From the NCBI GenBank assembly GCA_018398765.1, contig JAHBMJ010005396.1, positions 20,130-70,942 on the forward strand: DNA of 50,813 bases. The letters run 5' to 3'. Source of the stretch: Chromera velia (Eukaryota > Sar > Chromeraceae). The position numbers and the translations under genes are program-made. Shown piece after piece: positions 30,633 to 41,867 of this stretch (the first letter of the stretch is position 1; each line of letters begins with the position of its first letter). Under the pieces are notes generated by a model. That model saw only the letters and a list, made by a program, of their open reading frames with translations. It did not search any database and was not told where the DNA came from.

Positions 30633-33600
30633 ATGCACAGGGAGCTTCAAACAGGCGCAGCACATATGTCAGAACCACAGCAACTGGAAGCGGGAGACAC
30701 TGAGACTTCACCGCTCCCGTCTCCTTATTTGGTCATATGCAACATCAGCAAACGGCAGAACATGGGCACACTCCTTCGGTCAGCACTATGATTGCTTCTT
30801 TCTTTTCCCTGCTGTTTATCCACCGGCTATCTCCTTGAAACCGTTTAGAGACTCTGTATACCGGGAGGACAGTCCTCCCAACCGTCTACGTGCGGGTCCG
30901 GACTGAGTTTTTCACAGTTTGATTCTTCATGAATAAGATCTACATGGCCGAAGGGAAGACAGCACGGGTTGTTTCACAGCTATGGATGTATCTCTCTTGT
31001 TCTTGTTTTCTGTTAAGAGACACATTTGGCTGGCTCTGTCTGTCTGTCTGTCTGTCTGTCTGTTGTGTTCATGAAGTAAAGGGTGGAAAGAAACCATATA
31101 GTCTGTGTGTGTGTGTGTGCGCGCGCGCGCGCGTTCATGTGTCTGAACTCAAAGAGCCTTTTTCGTCAGCTTACGTTTTGAGAGAGAAGAGTCAAGCGGC
31201 TTTTGAGGACAACCCGTCGTTGGTTTGCTCTCCCCTCATACAACCTGATTCCATACGATTCCTTTTGATTGAGTTTTGATTTTCTTTGTATTTTTCCCTG
31301 CTTCTTTTGAAGACATCTCCCTCTGTCTTTCTTGCCTCCTTCGTTTGCTCCTGTGGGGTGTCAAATCTGCTTCCATGGTGCTTCTATTCTCTGCTTGTGT
31401 TTTGCTTCCCTATCTCTTCGCTTCAGAAATCATTGATTTTTTCTGTTTCCTGCCTGCCTGCTTACAGGTGTGCGACGGCTTTTGGAGTTCGCAAGGTTCT
31501 GGTAGCAGGGAGCAAGAAGCTTGCCACTTTTGGGCATCAGGTGCGGTCCCAGAAAATCAGGCAAGGACTGAAGCAGCGTGTCTGTCCTGCTGTGTTCACC
31601 AAAACTGTCTGTTTTGAATTCAGTCTACCGGCCAGCCTGTGTGTGAAGTTACTTCCTTCCACATTTTGGCAGACAGTCAGTAAAATAGGAAGACACAAGC
31701 ACTCATACTCACTTGCCCATGGTTTTCCTCCGTGCATGCGAGTAGGGCACAGTGCTGCAAGTAGCGAACCGGGCAAAGAATTAATCTGCCAGGTTGCGTT
31801 GTGTCACTACAACGAAATGACTGTGTGACTTGTTACACCGATGCGCAAGCAGGGCACGTCTCGTCACGTGACGTTTCTGTTCTTCGAGTCTCTGGAGGAA
31901 GTGAAGGCCTACCTGCACGAACGGAACGTGAGGCTGTGTGCGATAGAGATTGACAAGAAGGCAGTCAGCCTGAGGGGGGCAGAGGAGGGGAAGGTCTTCA
32001 AGGGATCAACTGCCTTCGTCCTCGGACATGAGGTCAGTCTCTCTGCTGCGTTTGCATGCACAGGCAGTGAGATGGGCAGACCAGTCAGCAACTTCTCCCT
32101 GGCCTACCTCAACCCAGCGTGCGTGCGACTTTCTCCTCCCCCCCCCCCCCCCCCNNNNNNNNNNNNNNNNNNNNNNNNNNNNNNNNNNNNNNNNNNNNNN
32201 NNNNNNNNNNNNNNNNNNNNNNNNNNNNNNNNNNNNNNNNNNNNNNNNNNNNNNNNNNNNNNNNNNNNNNNNNNNNNNNNNNNNNNNNNNNNNNNNCCTC
32301 TCTCTGTCTGTCTGTGCACGCGCGGACTGCGAGCGAGCGAGCGAGAGAGAGAGAGAGAGAGAGAGAGAGCGTGGGGGAGACAGGGAGGGAGAGGGAGCGG
32401 GAATGAGAGAAGAAGCAAAGTAGACATAGAGCGAGTGAGACAGCTCGAGAGACAGTGAGCGTGTGCAATTTTTCGCTCGTGCTTCTTTGAGTGTATAAGA
32501 GAACGCGCGCACGAAAGAGTGCATGCGGGCGTGCGTGGGTTCCCGTGTGTATGTGTGTGTGTGTGTGTGTGTGCAAATGTGTGTGTGTGTGTGAGAGAGA
32601 GAGAGTGTGTGTGAGAGAGAGGCGCCTTTGTGCCTTGATCTGGAATGTTTTTCTGCGTGTGTAAAAGTCAATGTATAGCCTCCGTGAGGTGAAACAAAAA
32701 CATTCAGGAAAAAGGGAAAATGCCTCTCAATGTGTGTCCATTTTTCACCTCGCGACATGTCTGCACTCATCAAACAAGCGGCTGAACTAATTTAATTGCA
32801 TGCAGGGGGACGGCCTGAGTGCGCAACAAATAGAGCTCTGTGACGACGTCGTCTTCATACCCCAATTCGGGTGGGTCTGTTGGGATGTCGGGCGGAGTTG
32901 CTGTCTCTGTTGTTGGGTGACGGGCGAGGCAGACAAGAATGTGACAAACGGAAGAGACATCTCTGGCCACTAAGTGTGACAGTGGAAGGGCATTTTTTTT
33001 ATTTTCTGTCCTTTCCTCCCCTTCCCTCGTCTCCTCTCTTCCTTCCGAGTTGTCTCTGCTTTCATCAAGCCCTTCTTCCAGAAACAGTGAGTCGACTGGA
33101 TTATAAGACGCTGCGGCTGACTTGCTCCTCAACTGACTGCCTGACTACTCGATTCACCCCCCGCCCCCCCACGTATGCAGGGACGCCACTGCCTCCCTGA
33201 ACGTTGCGGTTGCCGGGTCTATCGTCCTCTGGGAATTTGCCAAATGGGCCCGCCTCCCAGAAGCCCCGGTTGACCCATGCGGCTATAAGTTCAAAGTGAA
33301 AACGCCCAGAAGCGGGAGGGATAAATTTCTGGAACCGAATCCCGACGGTGGGTGGGTGGGTAGGCCTTCTTCTTTTGTCTTCTTTGCGTCCGTCTTCTCG
33401 TTGAACACACATACACACGCGCGCGCAAGCAAGCAAGCAAGTAGAAAAAGGACAAGATTTCAAAAGAAGAGAAGGAGAAGAAAGGCCTACTGTCTGGATC
33501 GCAGGCCTTGCATGCAGAGATTCGTCTAGTGTCGTGTGGAGGAAGGAAGAGAATATGGGAGGGACTGAGGGTCGGCTTCCGTTTTCTTCCCGGATTGGTT

Positions 33601-34010
33601 CAGTGTGACCGACCTTGTGATCCTTTTTATGCTCTGTGCTGTCTGCGTTCGCACTCTCCGCTTGCATACGTGTTCACGCTGCCAGAGCCACAGGGCGAAA
33701 AAGAAACAAGAATTGCATCAACTTTTGATTTGTTCAAGTGATGTTCATTCTACCATCCTGAATGCGCCTGCATGCAGAAAGGGAGGCAATAGAGAGAAAG
33801 CGGCAAGAACGAGCGCGTAAGAGGGCAGGTGGGAAGAGCCCGGATGGCGGGAAGAGGGGGGCAGATGGAGGAGGAAGTCGGTCGGAGTCTGAAGGCGTCC
33901 CTCTCTCCTTCGGTTCCGATTCGGAGTCTGTTCCAGAAGGAGCTGAAACGCAAGAAGGTGGAGGAGAAGAGACGGTGGGGGACCCGCTGAAAAGTGATTT
34001 AGAAAAATAG
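30633..34010 (+). CDS. SpoU/TrmH-family RNA 2'-O-ribose methyltransferase, 287 aa, 6 exons
   Basis: Members of this SPOUT family transfer a methyl group from S-adenosylmethionine to a ribose 2'-OH in tRNA or rRNA, through a deep trefoil knot. Exons: 30633-30778, 31468-31540, 31853-32032, 32806-32870, 33181-33347 and 33778-34010. All phases fit. The three SpoU motifs are clear: motif 1 NISKRQNMGTLLRCATAFG (catalytic Asn and Arg), motif 2 AFVLGHEGDGLS, and motif 3 DATASLNVAVAGSIVLWE. Motif 2 is split by intron 3 and motif 3 begins at the exon 5 junction. The last exon adds a basic then acidic, Ser/Gly-rich tail of about 77 residues not typical of the family. The start is either ATG 30633 or ATG 30666 (MSEPQQLEAG, 276 aa). 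The RNA substrate and compartment cannot be told from sequence. Confidence 0.93.
32155..32296. other. Assembly gap (142 N)
   Basis: A run of N bases lies inside intron 3 of the SpoU gene. It is preceded by a C homopolymer of about 17 and followed by CT/GA dinucleotide runs, so a simple-sequence tract probably stopped the assembly. No coding sequence need be missing, because exons on both sides join in phase. Confidence 0.99.
32335..32625. repeat. GA and TG microsatellites beside the gap
   Basis: A GAGC/GA run (32335-32370) and TG runs with GA insertions (32545-32622) lie within intron 3 of the SpoU gene. Confidence 0.85.
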
Positions 34011-34209
34011 TGTGAACGGTTAATTTTGAATCTATATGAACGGGTATATGCTAGCGAATATTTGAATGTTGGTCAATTGTAATATACAAAATTGAATGTG
34101 TTAGTATGTGCTCTAATGTGCTCGAAAGTGTATATACATCAAAATCGTCCCTCCTCATTATGATACGTCATCCCCAATAATTCTCTATCTATCCCCATCG
34201 GCCTTTTTG

Positions 34210-35367
34210 TGGACGGGATAGAGAGATGGCTGCTGAAGAGAACAAAAAATGAGCTAGACGAGAAGAAGAGAGAGGCGTTTGCACATAGAATAAAAAGAAA
34301 CATAAGAGAGAAGAGCAGTCAGGAGAAGGCAGAACTGACAGGAGTGATGATGGCTGACGTGCACAGAAAGGTCTCAAACGGAAACCGTCTCCACCTTTCT
34401 TTGTTTGAAGACAGAGCAGGTAGAAAGGTTGGCTCGACAATGAAAATAGACAGAGAGAGAATAGGGAGAGCCCCTTTTTGCTATACGAGAGTGGCGCCGC
34501 GATCAGAACACAGGAGGAGAGCAGCATGCAGGGTGGGAGACAGGGCTGTGGCTGCGACTCAGGGAAAAATTCCGGTAAGGGGGGGAGAGAAGGTGCCGTT
34601 ACAGAAAAGGATGTGCCAGTTCTGTCGAGGGTGGTTGGGAATCGAGGTGGTGGAAGATGAAATCCATTTGGTGACAGAATGTCCTGTTTTTGACAGAGAG
34701 AGAGCAGAAATGTTCAGAAAGATAGAAGGGAAATGGGACAGCAAGATGGAAGAAAGAGCCAGAAAGGCAGCCACAGAAAGAGAAGGGCTCAACAGAGAAG
34801 AGGGAAAAAGGGACAACTCGACGCTTTTCTGTTTTCTGTTGAATGAATGTCATGCCGGAGTGGATGAGTTTTTGGGATGGGCGTCATTCAGACGGAGGGT
34901 GTTTGAGGAGTGTCCAGGACGGTACGGACACATAGAGGGAGACGCTCTGGCGGCCAGACATGCAGGAATCACCGGAAGGCAGCGGGCGATCGAGAGACTA
35001 ACAAAAGAATATGAGGAGACAATTGATAACTTAGAGACGACCGAAGGAGCGTTAGGGTGGGGAAGGAGGGAGCCGCAGAAGAAGATTGATAAAGCAAACA
35101 AAAAGAGCGAGGAAGCCCAAATCACATGCCGTTTCAGATCGATTTTCAGGCCGGAAAGCCAACGCGGATCCAGAGCCGTGGCTCGAACAACGAACAATCA
35201 TGCAGCAGCGGCCAGGGCAACAGACTCTGGCGGGCCCCGAGGGCAGGGTCTGATACCGCAGCTTAGGCTGGGGAACGCCCCGCCCTGCTAGCTCTGGCGA
35301 CAGATAGACATAGCGGGAAGGCCTTAGGGCGGAACATATCAATCAATCAATCAATCAATCAATCAAT
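34210..35367 (+). mobile_element. 5'-truncated LINE, copy B
   Basis: From about 34210 this matches copy A from its VDGIERW codon onward to the 3' end, including the 3' UTR (GCGGGAAGGCCTTAGGGCGG) and a (TCAA)n tail at 35338-35367. The upstream sequence is unrelated, so the copy is 5'-truncated, the usual outcome of incomplete reverse transcription. No target-site duplication is obvious. Confidence 0.9.
34212..35291 (+). pseudogene. LINE copy B: C-terminal RT-polyprotein fragment with CCHC knuckle
   Basis: About 359 codons are open to a TAG at 35289-35291. The fragment carries the MCQFCRGW...H....C zinc knuckle and the conserved C-terminal region ending QLRLGNAPPC. There is no own start and no catalytic domain, so it is not functional. 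It agrees with copy C at several positions where copy A differs (for example PGRYGH against PGWYGH). Confidence 0.85.
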
Positions 35368-35740
35368 GTAAGCTTCAATTCAAGTTTTACTACTAAGCTT
35401 TCTATAGCATTTCACAGCAACACACGATGTGAATTCCTTTTTTATTATAGCCTGAGCCTTGACTATTAATTAAACTAAATTCACTTAGTAGTAAATTAAG
35501 CTTTAAAGTTTCTAGCAAAGTTTGTAGTTGAATTCAGGCAATTTAGAAGATGAAAAACACCCGAATTGTTCTTTTCTTTTCAATTTTTATAATTAAATCT
35601 GATAATGTACGAATAAATCTAGGAATAAATTTCTAGATAAATATCAAGCTACAGGTATTAATTTTTCATTCAATGAAGATTTGAACTTAGATTTCAAAGT
35701 TGAGACACATAGACTAGGACATAGGGTCTAGCATAGGGTG
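35368..35740. other. AT-rich spacer
   Basis: AT-rich DNA between the LINE tail and the microsatellite block. I see nothing else in it. Confidence 0.5.
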
Positions 35741-35845
35741 TTAGTCGTTCCGTCCGCGCACACGCAGAAAAGCCGAGCCGCGGGGCGGGCCGGGATATTT
35801 ACACACAGATACAGCCACACAGGTACACACATACTAACACCGTGT

Positions 35846-35847
<2 letters not shown>

Positions 35848-35896
<49 letters not shown>

Positions 35897-35996
35897 GGAG
35901 AGAGAGAGAGGGAGAGAGAGGGAGGGAGAGGGAGAGGGAGGGAGGGAGAGAGTAGCTGAAGAGTGGGGCTTGAAAAGAAGAAGAAGCAGAAGAAGA

Positions 35997-36038
<42 letters not shown>

Positions 36039-36144
36039 CTGAAGAATGAAAAAGCTGGCGAGAAGCCTGAGAAGAAGAAAAAGCAGAAGAAGAAGAAGAA
36101 GAAGAAGAAGAAGAAGCAGAAGAAGAAGAAGAAGCAGCAGAAGA

Positions 36145-36177
<33 letters not shown>

Positions 36178-36371
36178 AGCAGCAGCAGCAGAAGGAGCAG
36201 AAGGAGCAGAAGGGGCAGAAGAGGCAGAAGAAGCAGCAGAAGCAGCAGAAGCAGAAGAAGCAGAAGAAGAAGAAGAAGAAGAAGAAGAAGAAGAAGAAGA
36301 AGAGAGGGAGAGAGGGAGAGAGAGAGAGACAGACAGACAGACAGAAACAGATGGATAGACGGAAACACTCA

Positions 36372-36407
<36 letters not shown>

Positions 36408-36460
36408 CGCTCGCTCGCTCGCTCGCTCAGTCAGTCAGTCAGTCAGTCAGTCAGTCAGTC
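35848..36460. repeat. Dense microsatellite block
   Basis: Successive simple repeats lie side by side: (CA)n 35849-35879, (GA)n 35880-35953, GAA units near 35975-36002, (GA)n 36001-36036, mixed GAA/GCA triplets 36065-36303, (CA)n 36371-36403, (CTCG)n 36403-36427 and (TCAG)n 36427-36460. All six frames stay open in parts because of the repeats. None is credible as a gene. Confidence 0.95.
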
Positions 36461-36908
36461 TTTTTGTCTGTCAGTCACTCTCACTCACACTCACACTCAC
36501 AGTTTCGTGGGGCATCGTGAGCACTCCTGCACCCACAGCTACCCTCACACACTCTTACACATATTCTTCGAAACACACACGCAAACGCGCTCGCGCACAG
36601 CCACACACATTAGGCACACGCACGCACATAAAAACACAAAGAGAAAGAGAATAAATTCTTGCCCACCTTGAAAGATTAAAGGGAGTATTTTTGAAAAAAG
36701 TGAAGCAGTCCATTGCAGTGTTTTTCAATTTCTGAATAGTTAACGAACGTCTCGCCTAAGTGTCAGGCGACTTGAAGAAGTCATGCACACGCTGAGCGCT
36801 CTAAGATGGCCTCAGTCCTCTTTGCATGGTCATGCACGAACTGCCAAAGAAAAAAGACGCAACCACACGTGCAAGTGGCTGCGCTGAGTCTCTCTCTGTA
36901 CCTCTCTC
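36461..36908. other. Spacer
   Basis: The first part is still CA/CT-rich (to about 36640) and then becomes ordinary sequence. It likely contains the 3' UTR of the minus-strand gene that stops at 36909. No gene is seen. Confidence 0.4.
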
Positions 36909-37514
36909 TCACGATCGACTGGCAGAGGTGCACATGCGAAGAATGGCTTCCTCGGGGAGATCTCTCAGCCATCGTGGGGCGGCAGGGGTGAGTCTCTTCA
37001 TGGTTGTCTTGATGACCTCTAGTTCTTCGTCCGTATAGGGCTGGAGGGAGGGGGGGCGAGAACTTGTCTCACCTGCAGACTTTTGGTCTTCAACCGGGGA
37101 ATTGTGTTCTCTTGTCGGACGCTCGCGCTTTCGAATCACGCGTTTGCTGCTGCTAGCTTTAGACTGCTTGCTGTGCAGGTGGTTTTGATTTTCTTGCGGC
37201 ACGTCGGTGAGTTCAAAATTCGCCCACCCTACAGCTGGAGGGGGCTGGGCCTGTTCAGTCTGCTCAGTCTGATGTGGTCCCGTCTCGCCTTCCTGAATTT
37301 CCTCTTTGGCGTCCTCTTCAACCAAAAGCTCATAACCTTCCGGTGCATCCTGATCATCCGTCTCTGCCCCCTCTCCGTCTGCTGGAGAGAAAACATCCTC
37401 AAGCGAAGTCTGGCCCAAAGTGGGAAAGAACTCCTGGACGTTTAGTGTGGCTGCGTAGTCTCTCTCAAGGGCCTGCAGCTGCCTTTCGACAGAAGACAGC
37501 GTCGGGGCAGGCAT
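36909..37514 (-). CDS. Unknown 201-aa single-exon protein
   Basis: An intact frame runs from ATG at 37514 to TGA at 36909. The N-terminal part is helical (SSVERQLQALERDYAATL). The middle is acidic and Glu/Gln-rich (AKEEIQEGETGPHQTEQTEQ), followed by a basic Lys/Arg/Ser stretch, and the C terminus is a conserved-looking block (PYTDEELEVIKTTMKRLTP then WLRDLPEEAILRM). The composition is not that of a random frame, and the frame stays open through mixed-content DNA. I do not recognise a family. The C-terminal block could be a small protein-interaction helix. It is divergent from the polyol dehydrogenase-like gene, with about 700 bp between starts. An alternative is a spurious long frame, which I consider less likely. 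Confidence 0.6.
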   Translation of the reverse strand: MPAPTLSSVERQLQALERDYAATLNVQEFFPTLGQTSLEDVFSPADGEGAETDDQDAPEGYELLVEEDAKEEIQEGETGPHQTEQTEQAQPPPAVGWANFELTDVPQENQNHLHSKQSKASSSKRVIRKRERPTREHNSPVEDQKSAGETSSRPPSLQPYTDEELEVIKTTMKRLTPAAPRWLRDLPEEAILRMCTSASRS

Positions 37515-38210
37515 CTTGCTGGGTCTGTTCTTCTTTCTCTGTCGATTTCAGAAAGAACTTGAAAGCCCGAATGAGTCAGCACCAGAAGGAATGAAAGAGA
37601 ACGACGCAGATTTTTGAAATGAAGACAACGCGATGGATCGCCAAATCGAATTCTGTACTGAAGGGAAGATCTGAATCTTGTTATTAATAGGCAGGACGAA
37701 TGGATGGACCCGAAAGTCGGATCACAGACCGCAACAAGCCAGCATTGAAGCGGCAATGATGAGAGAATCTGAGGGATCACTGCCTTGTCAACATCTTGTC
37801 AACACTCAATGGCCTTCATGATAATTTTTCCACAAATGAAGAAATATGAAGAAATGGCCTCAAAAAATCGTGCTGTCGTGGAGACGGCGGCAGCATGATG
37901 CAGCATGGAATTCGGCTCAGCCCTGCAGCCGATTCAGCTAGGTCAGGCAAAGACGGTGAGTAAATTCAGACTGACTGTCAGAGTCTTGATGGATTCTCAT
38001 TCAAGCATATGCAAGCGAGCCAGCCTCTTGTTCATTTACGCTGAAGAGGTATCATGGATCTCTTCTTCGTTTTTTGCTGCCAAGTCAGTGAATAAAGGAG
38101 TCTAAGAGCGACGCACGAAAAAAAGTAAAGGAAGGAAAGTGTGGTCGTTGATTCGTGTCTCGTCTCTCCGAGCATCCTCCTTCGCCTTCTCTTTCCGCAA
38201 GACCGTAGCC
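37515..38210. promoter_or_regulatory. Divergent intergenic region
   Basis: This interval lies between the starts of the small unknown gene and the polyol dehydrogenase-like gene. It should hold both promoters and 5' UTRs. No TATA box, repeat or palindrome stands out. Confidence 0.35.
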
Positions 38211-39974
38211 ATGCCCTCTATTGGCACCCCTTTTCATCCCGTGCTGGACACAGACCCTGTCAAGCAGTACAGGGAGGACTACCGAAAATACCGAGAAGGT
38301 CACGCGAAGGGAGCACGCGGGGAAGCGAAAGATGCAACTTCCAGACCTAGGTCGAAATCCCAAGGAGGGAAGGGGGAGCTCCCTGAAGACTCTATCTTCG
38401 GGGGTTCGGATGATATTCAGAATATGTATGACCTTCTGACTGAGTGGAGAGTGCGGTACAGAGCATTCCGACGCGGGGAGGCCCATGGGAGTGAGGGGGA
38501 GGTTGGGCGTCTCGCGTCGATGTTCAACAAAGATCACCTCAAACTGCTCCCCGTATGGCAGCTCCGTGCGCTCCAAGTATATCTGAAGAAGCAACAGCTT
38601 CTCCCTGCAGTCCCCCCTCCTCTAAAACGGAAGATCCACTTCCACTTCGGTGCAGGGAAACTGGCCCTCGGTCTGATTTTCAAAGCCATGGCTCGATCTG
38701 CAGTGCAGGAGTCGTCTCGAATCGTGGTGGTCCAAAGAGCCTCAGATGCCTGGCAGGATGTTGTTAAGCATTCCCATCCAGATGTGACCTTCTCTGTGAA
38801 CGGGACAGCAGTCATGGCTCTGAAAGTCTGCAGACCGGGGGAACAGATCGACAAGAGCCTCTTCCTCTCAGACGAACCAGTGGGCGCCGCTGCACCCTGC
38901 GGATACTTCCTCCTCCACGGAAGTACCCCCGAGGAGACGGCCAAGGTCGACGAACTGATCTCATGGGCCGTCTCCACTGACTGTCCCCTCCGTGCGGTGT
39001 TTAGTGCCTCCCTCGGCCCTGCCCTCGAGAAGGGCGTCTCCCCGGTTCTCTCCAAACTTGAGGACAAACCCCAGGGGAAGAGACCAGCGATGTACGGGTG
39101 CGAGAATGACCAGAAGGCGGTGGAGAAATTGGGAGAGACCCTGAAGGGGAAAGTGGATACTGTCAAGTGTATGGTCGACAGGTCAGCATGCCTAACTAGC
39201 TGTGACAGGCTGCCCTGGGGATTCTCACTTGATCGTTTTTTCTCTTCTCTCTTTTTTTTCAGACAGAGGAAAGCTGTATTCACTGTGACATATAAATTAA
39301 TTGTCACCTAGCTTTCCCTCCTGGAGAAGTAAAAAGTCTTTGGCTCTCTGTACTGCCACTCGACTGTCCACGTGCGGCTTTTCGGCCATAGACGGATATC
39401 TGTCGTCTGTCTCTTACTACAGGGTCCTTTCCTCACTGCTTTGCGTATCTGTGTACCTTTCTGCATCTGCCTCTGCATGTCTGTATTTGTGCGTCAGGAT
39501 CTGTGCCGAGAGGTCTGTGATCGTCCCTGCGGGAGGGGACCTGCCCTGTGACGTGAACGTGACTGCCGAGCCGTTCTCAGGAGAGATCGTGGTCCTGTCT
39601 CCTCCAGAGGACGCACCGAGACCCGCCTTCGTGGGGGGGAACGTTCAGATCCCCATACTAGAAGCTCAGGTAGATGGGGAGGCAGAGAGAGAGAGAGAGG
39701 GGCGGATGGAACAGAAAAGAAAGGGCAAGAAAGAAAGAAAGTGTGTGGGCGGGCACAGAGACAGCTAGCTGATTTAGTTTGTGGACTCATCCGGAGTCAC
39801 TGTGCCTTGATTTGAATGAAAATGCGATGGTTCCAGTGCCACCGCTCTCTCTCTCTCTGCATAAACACAGGAGGACTAGGTGCCTTCTATCTTCTTTCCT
39901 GCGTGGCTTTTGTAGCACAAATCTCACTCACGTTTCCCTTGCTCTGCTTAAAAGAAGTATCTCTCCCTCTCTCC

Positions 39975-40014
<40 letters not shown>

Positions 40015-41867
40015 GTGTGTGTCTTTGTGTTTACGTCTGCGTTCTGTCTGCCACTGCAGGCGCGTTACTTCTGCCAGCGGAAGATTCTGTGTGTGAACGG
40101 AATGCACACGACGCTGGCGTTCATGACCTTGTGCAAGTTCGAGAAGGGCAACAGACCGGGAGAACATGAATTGATGACCTGGGAGACGGCTACAGAGGCC
40201 GAGAAGGAACGGCTGTGGGCATGGGCGGTGTCGAGGTGCATCCTCTGTGTGTTCGAGCACGACGTCGACATCATCAAGTCCGCACACAATGTCCGTCCTC
40301 TGTCCGTCTGTTTCCATTCACGAATGTAATAATTCATTAGTATTGTGTTCTTCTCTTTCTCTGCGGATTCGATGCTTCCTCACGACTCTCCCTGCGGTTT
40401 CCAATCGCTCAGCAACCTGCTGCAACCTGTGTTCCCCTTTTGCGACATTCATTCCGTCCGTCTGGTCTCTCCAGCGGTCCACCTCTCGGGAGTGTCTGAC
40501 CGGCAAGAGTTTCAAAAGAAAGGTCCGAAAACAGATTTAAATTTCCAATCAGACTAACGAATGTTCGCAAGGAAATTCTTCATGCATGCACCCGGCTGCT
40601 GTCCTTGCGTGCAGGTGACAACTGACAAGGAAGTCTGCGAGATCCTTTTGGCCTATGCGAAGAAGACCCTCGACAGGCAAGGGGGCGGAGGGGGTTGCAT
40701 GGGGTTTTGTATGTGCCCTCTCGTTGCCTCGACGTTTGGGCCTGCATGGCATGGAAGAGTCTGAGATATCTCCCAGGGCCCCGTGTGGTCTTTTTGTGAG
40801 CAAAGCGTGTGGTCTGAAGGGAGGGAAAGAATGTGAAATCTTCATGAAGATCTCCTTCCCCACGGATTCATTCCACCTTCTTCGTATGTGCATAGGAAGA
40901 CTGCGCAATGCAAGCTTGGTTGGTTCCGTTCTTCGCCTTTTTTCCCATCATCTCACCTGCTATGATGGTTCTCTTTGACACTTCTCTCTCTGCCTGCGCT
41001 TCGCTTTCTGTTTCTCGTTCTCGTGTCCTTCGCGCAGGTTCTCGACTGTGAAGGACACCACAACCCGTGTGCTCTCAGGGGGCATTGTGAACAGATACCA
41101 GACGAGACTCAAGATGGTGCAGGTGGGTGTAGGGGGCATGAAGGGGAATGGGGGTCTGCATGTCTATCTAGAATATTAATAGAATGAATTCACGCAAATA
41201 TCGATGGCAAAGAGAGTGAGTGAGTAGGGTGGGCGCAAGGGATGGGAAGCTTCTTTCTGCAGATCAGCACAAACACAGAGATGCACTCGTACGTACATTC
41301 CGAGAGGCAGGCAGGAAGGAGGCGGGAACGGATCGATCATCATTTGGTGGCGCACATGAAGCAAAGAAACAACAATTGTGCCCAGGAAAGACAGACACAA
41401 TTTCAAAAAAAAAAAGACTTTGGATAGAGATCGACCCTCCGTCCCTTTCTCTGGCCCCAGCTACAAACGCTCCCCCTCCCTCCTCCGTTGAGTCGCTGCA
41501 TTCCTGCCGATCTGACCCCCCCCTGCTGTTTGCCTTGCAGGATTTCCTCGACGCCTCGAAACCCGACTCTTCCCCAGCAGGGCGGGAGTTGCTGCGGCAG
41601 GCCGGGATCTCCGCAGAGACACTCCAGGGCCACGTGAGGGCTCTGGTAGCAGACGCCAAAAGATTCGCTTCCACGGAGGGACAGGCTGACCAGCAGACTC
41701 CGGCTGCCCCTGCAGCAGCTCCCCAGCAGCCTGCGGATGCGGGTGCGGGCATGGCGTCTCTGCGGAGTCTGATTGGCATCCCTACTTGGATGGCGTCTGT
41801 GGTCTCTACGATGAGGAATTTCGGGTATGGGGCGGGGGAGGACAAGTCTCCTTCCAGGAATAGGTAG
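38211..41867 (+). CDS. Long-chain polyol (mannitol-type) dehydrogenase-like protein, 615 aa, 6 exons
   Basis: Such enzymes interconvert a polyol or polyol phosphate and the ketose with NAD(P)H. Exons: 38211-39181, 39498-39669, 40060-40290, 40615-40676, 41038-41122 and 41541-41867. All phases fit. About 140 residues of N-terminal extension precede a Rossmann start, HFHFGAGKLALGLIFKAM (G-x-G-x3-LG). YGCENDQKAVEKL resembles the 'cEN....' strand of mannitol-1-phosphate dehydrogenases. In exon 3, RKILCVNGMHTTLAF matches the catalytic K-x4-N-x2-H of the polyol-specific long-chain family (K389, N394, H397). At 615 residues it is longer than bacterial MtlD or fungal mannitol dehydrogenases. The C terminus has an Ala/Pro/Gln-rich linker. 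Mannitol-1-phosphate dehydrogenase of coccidian parasites is a possible relative, but substrate and cofactor are inference. Intron 4 has a GC donor. Confidence 0.85.

Noticed and set aside
36403-36460. Regular tetranucleotide repeats resembling a CRISPR-like or iteron array
   Set aside because: These are plain (CTCG)n and (TCAG)n microsatellites with no spacers.
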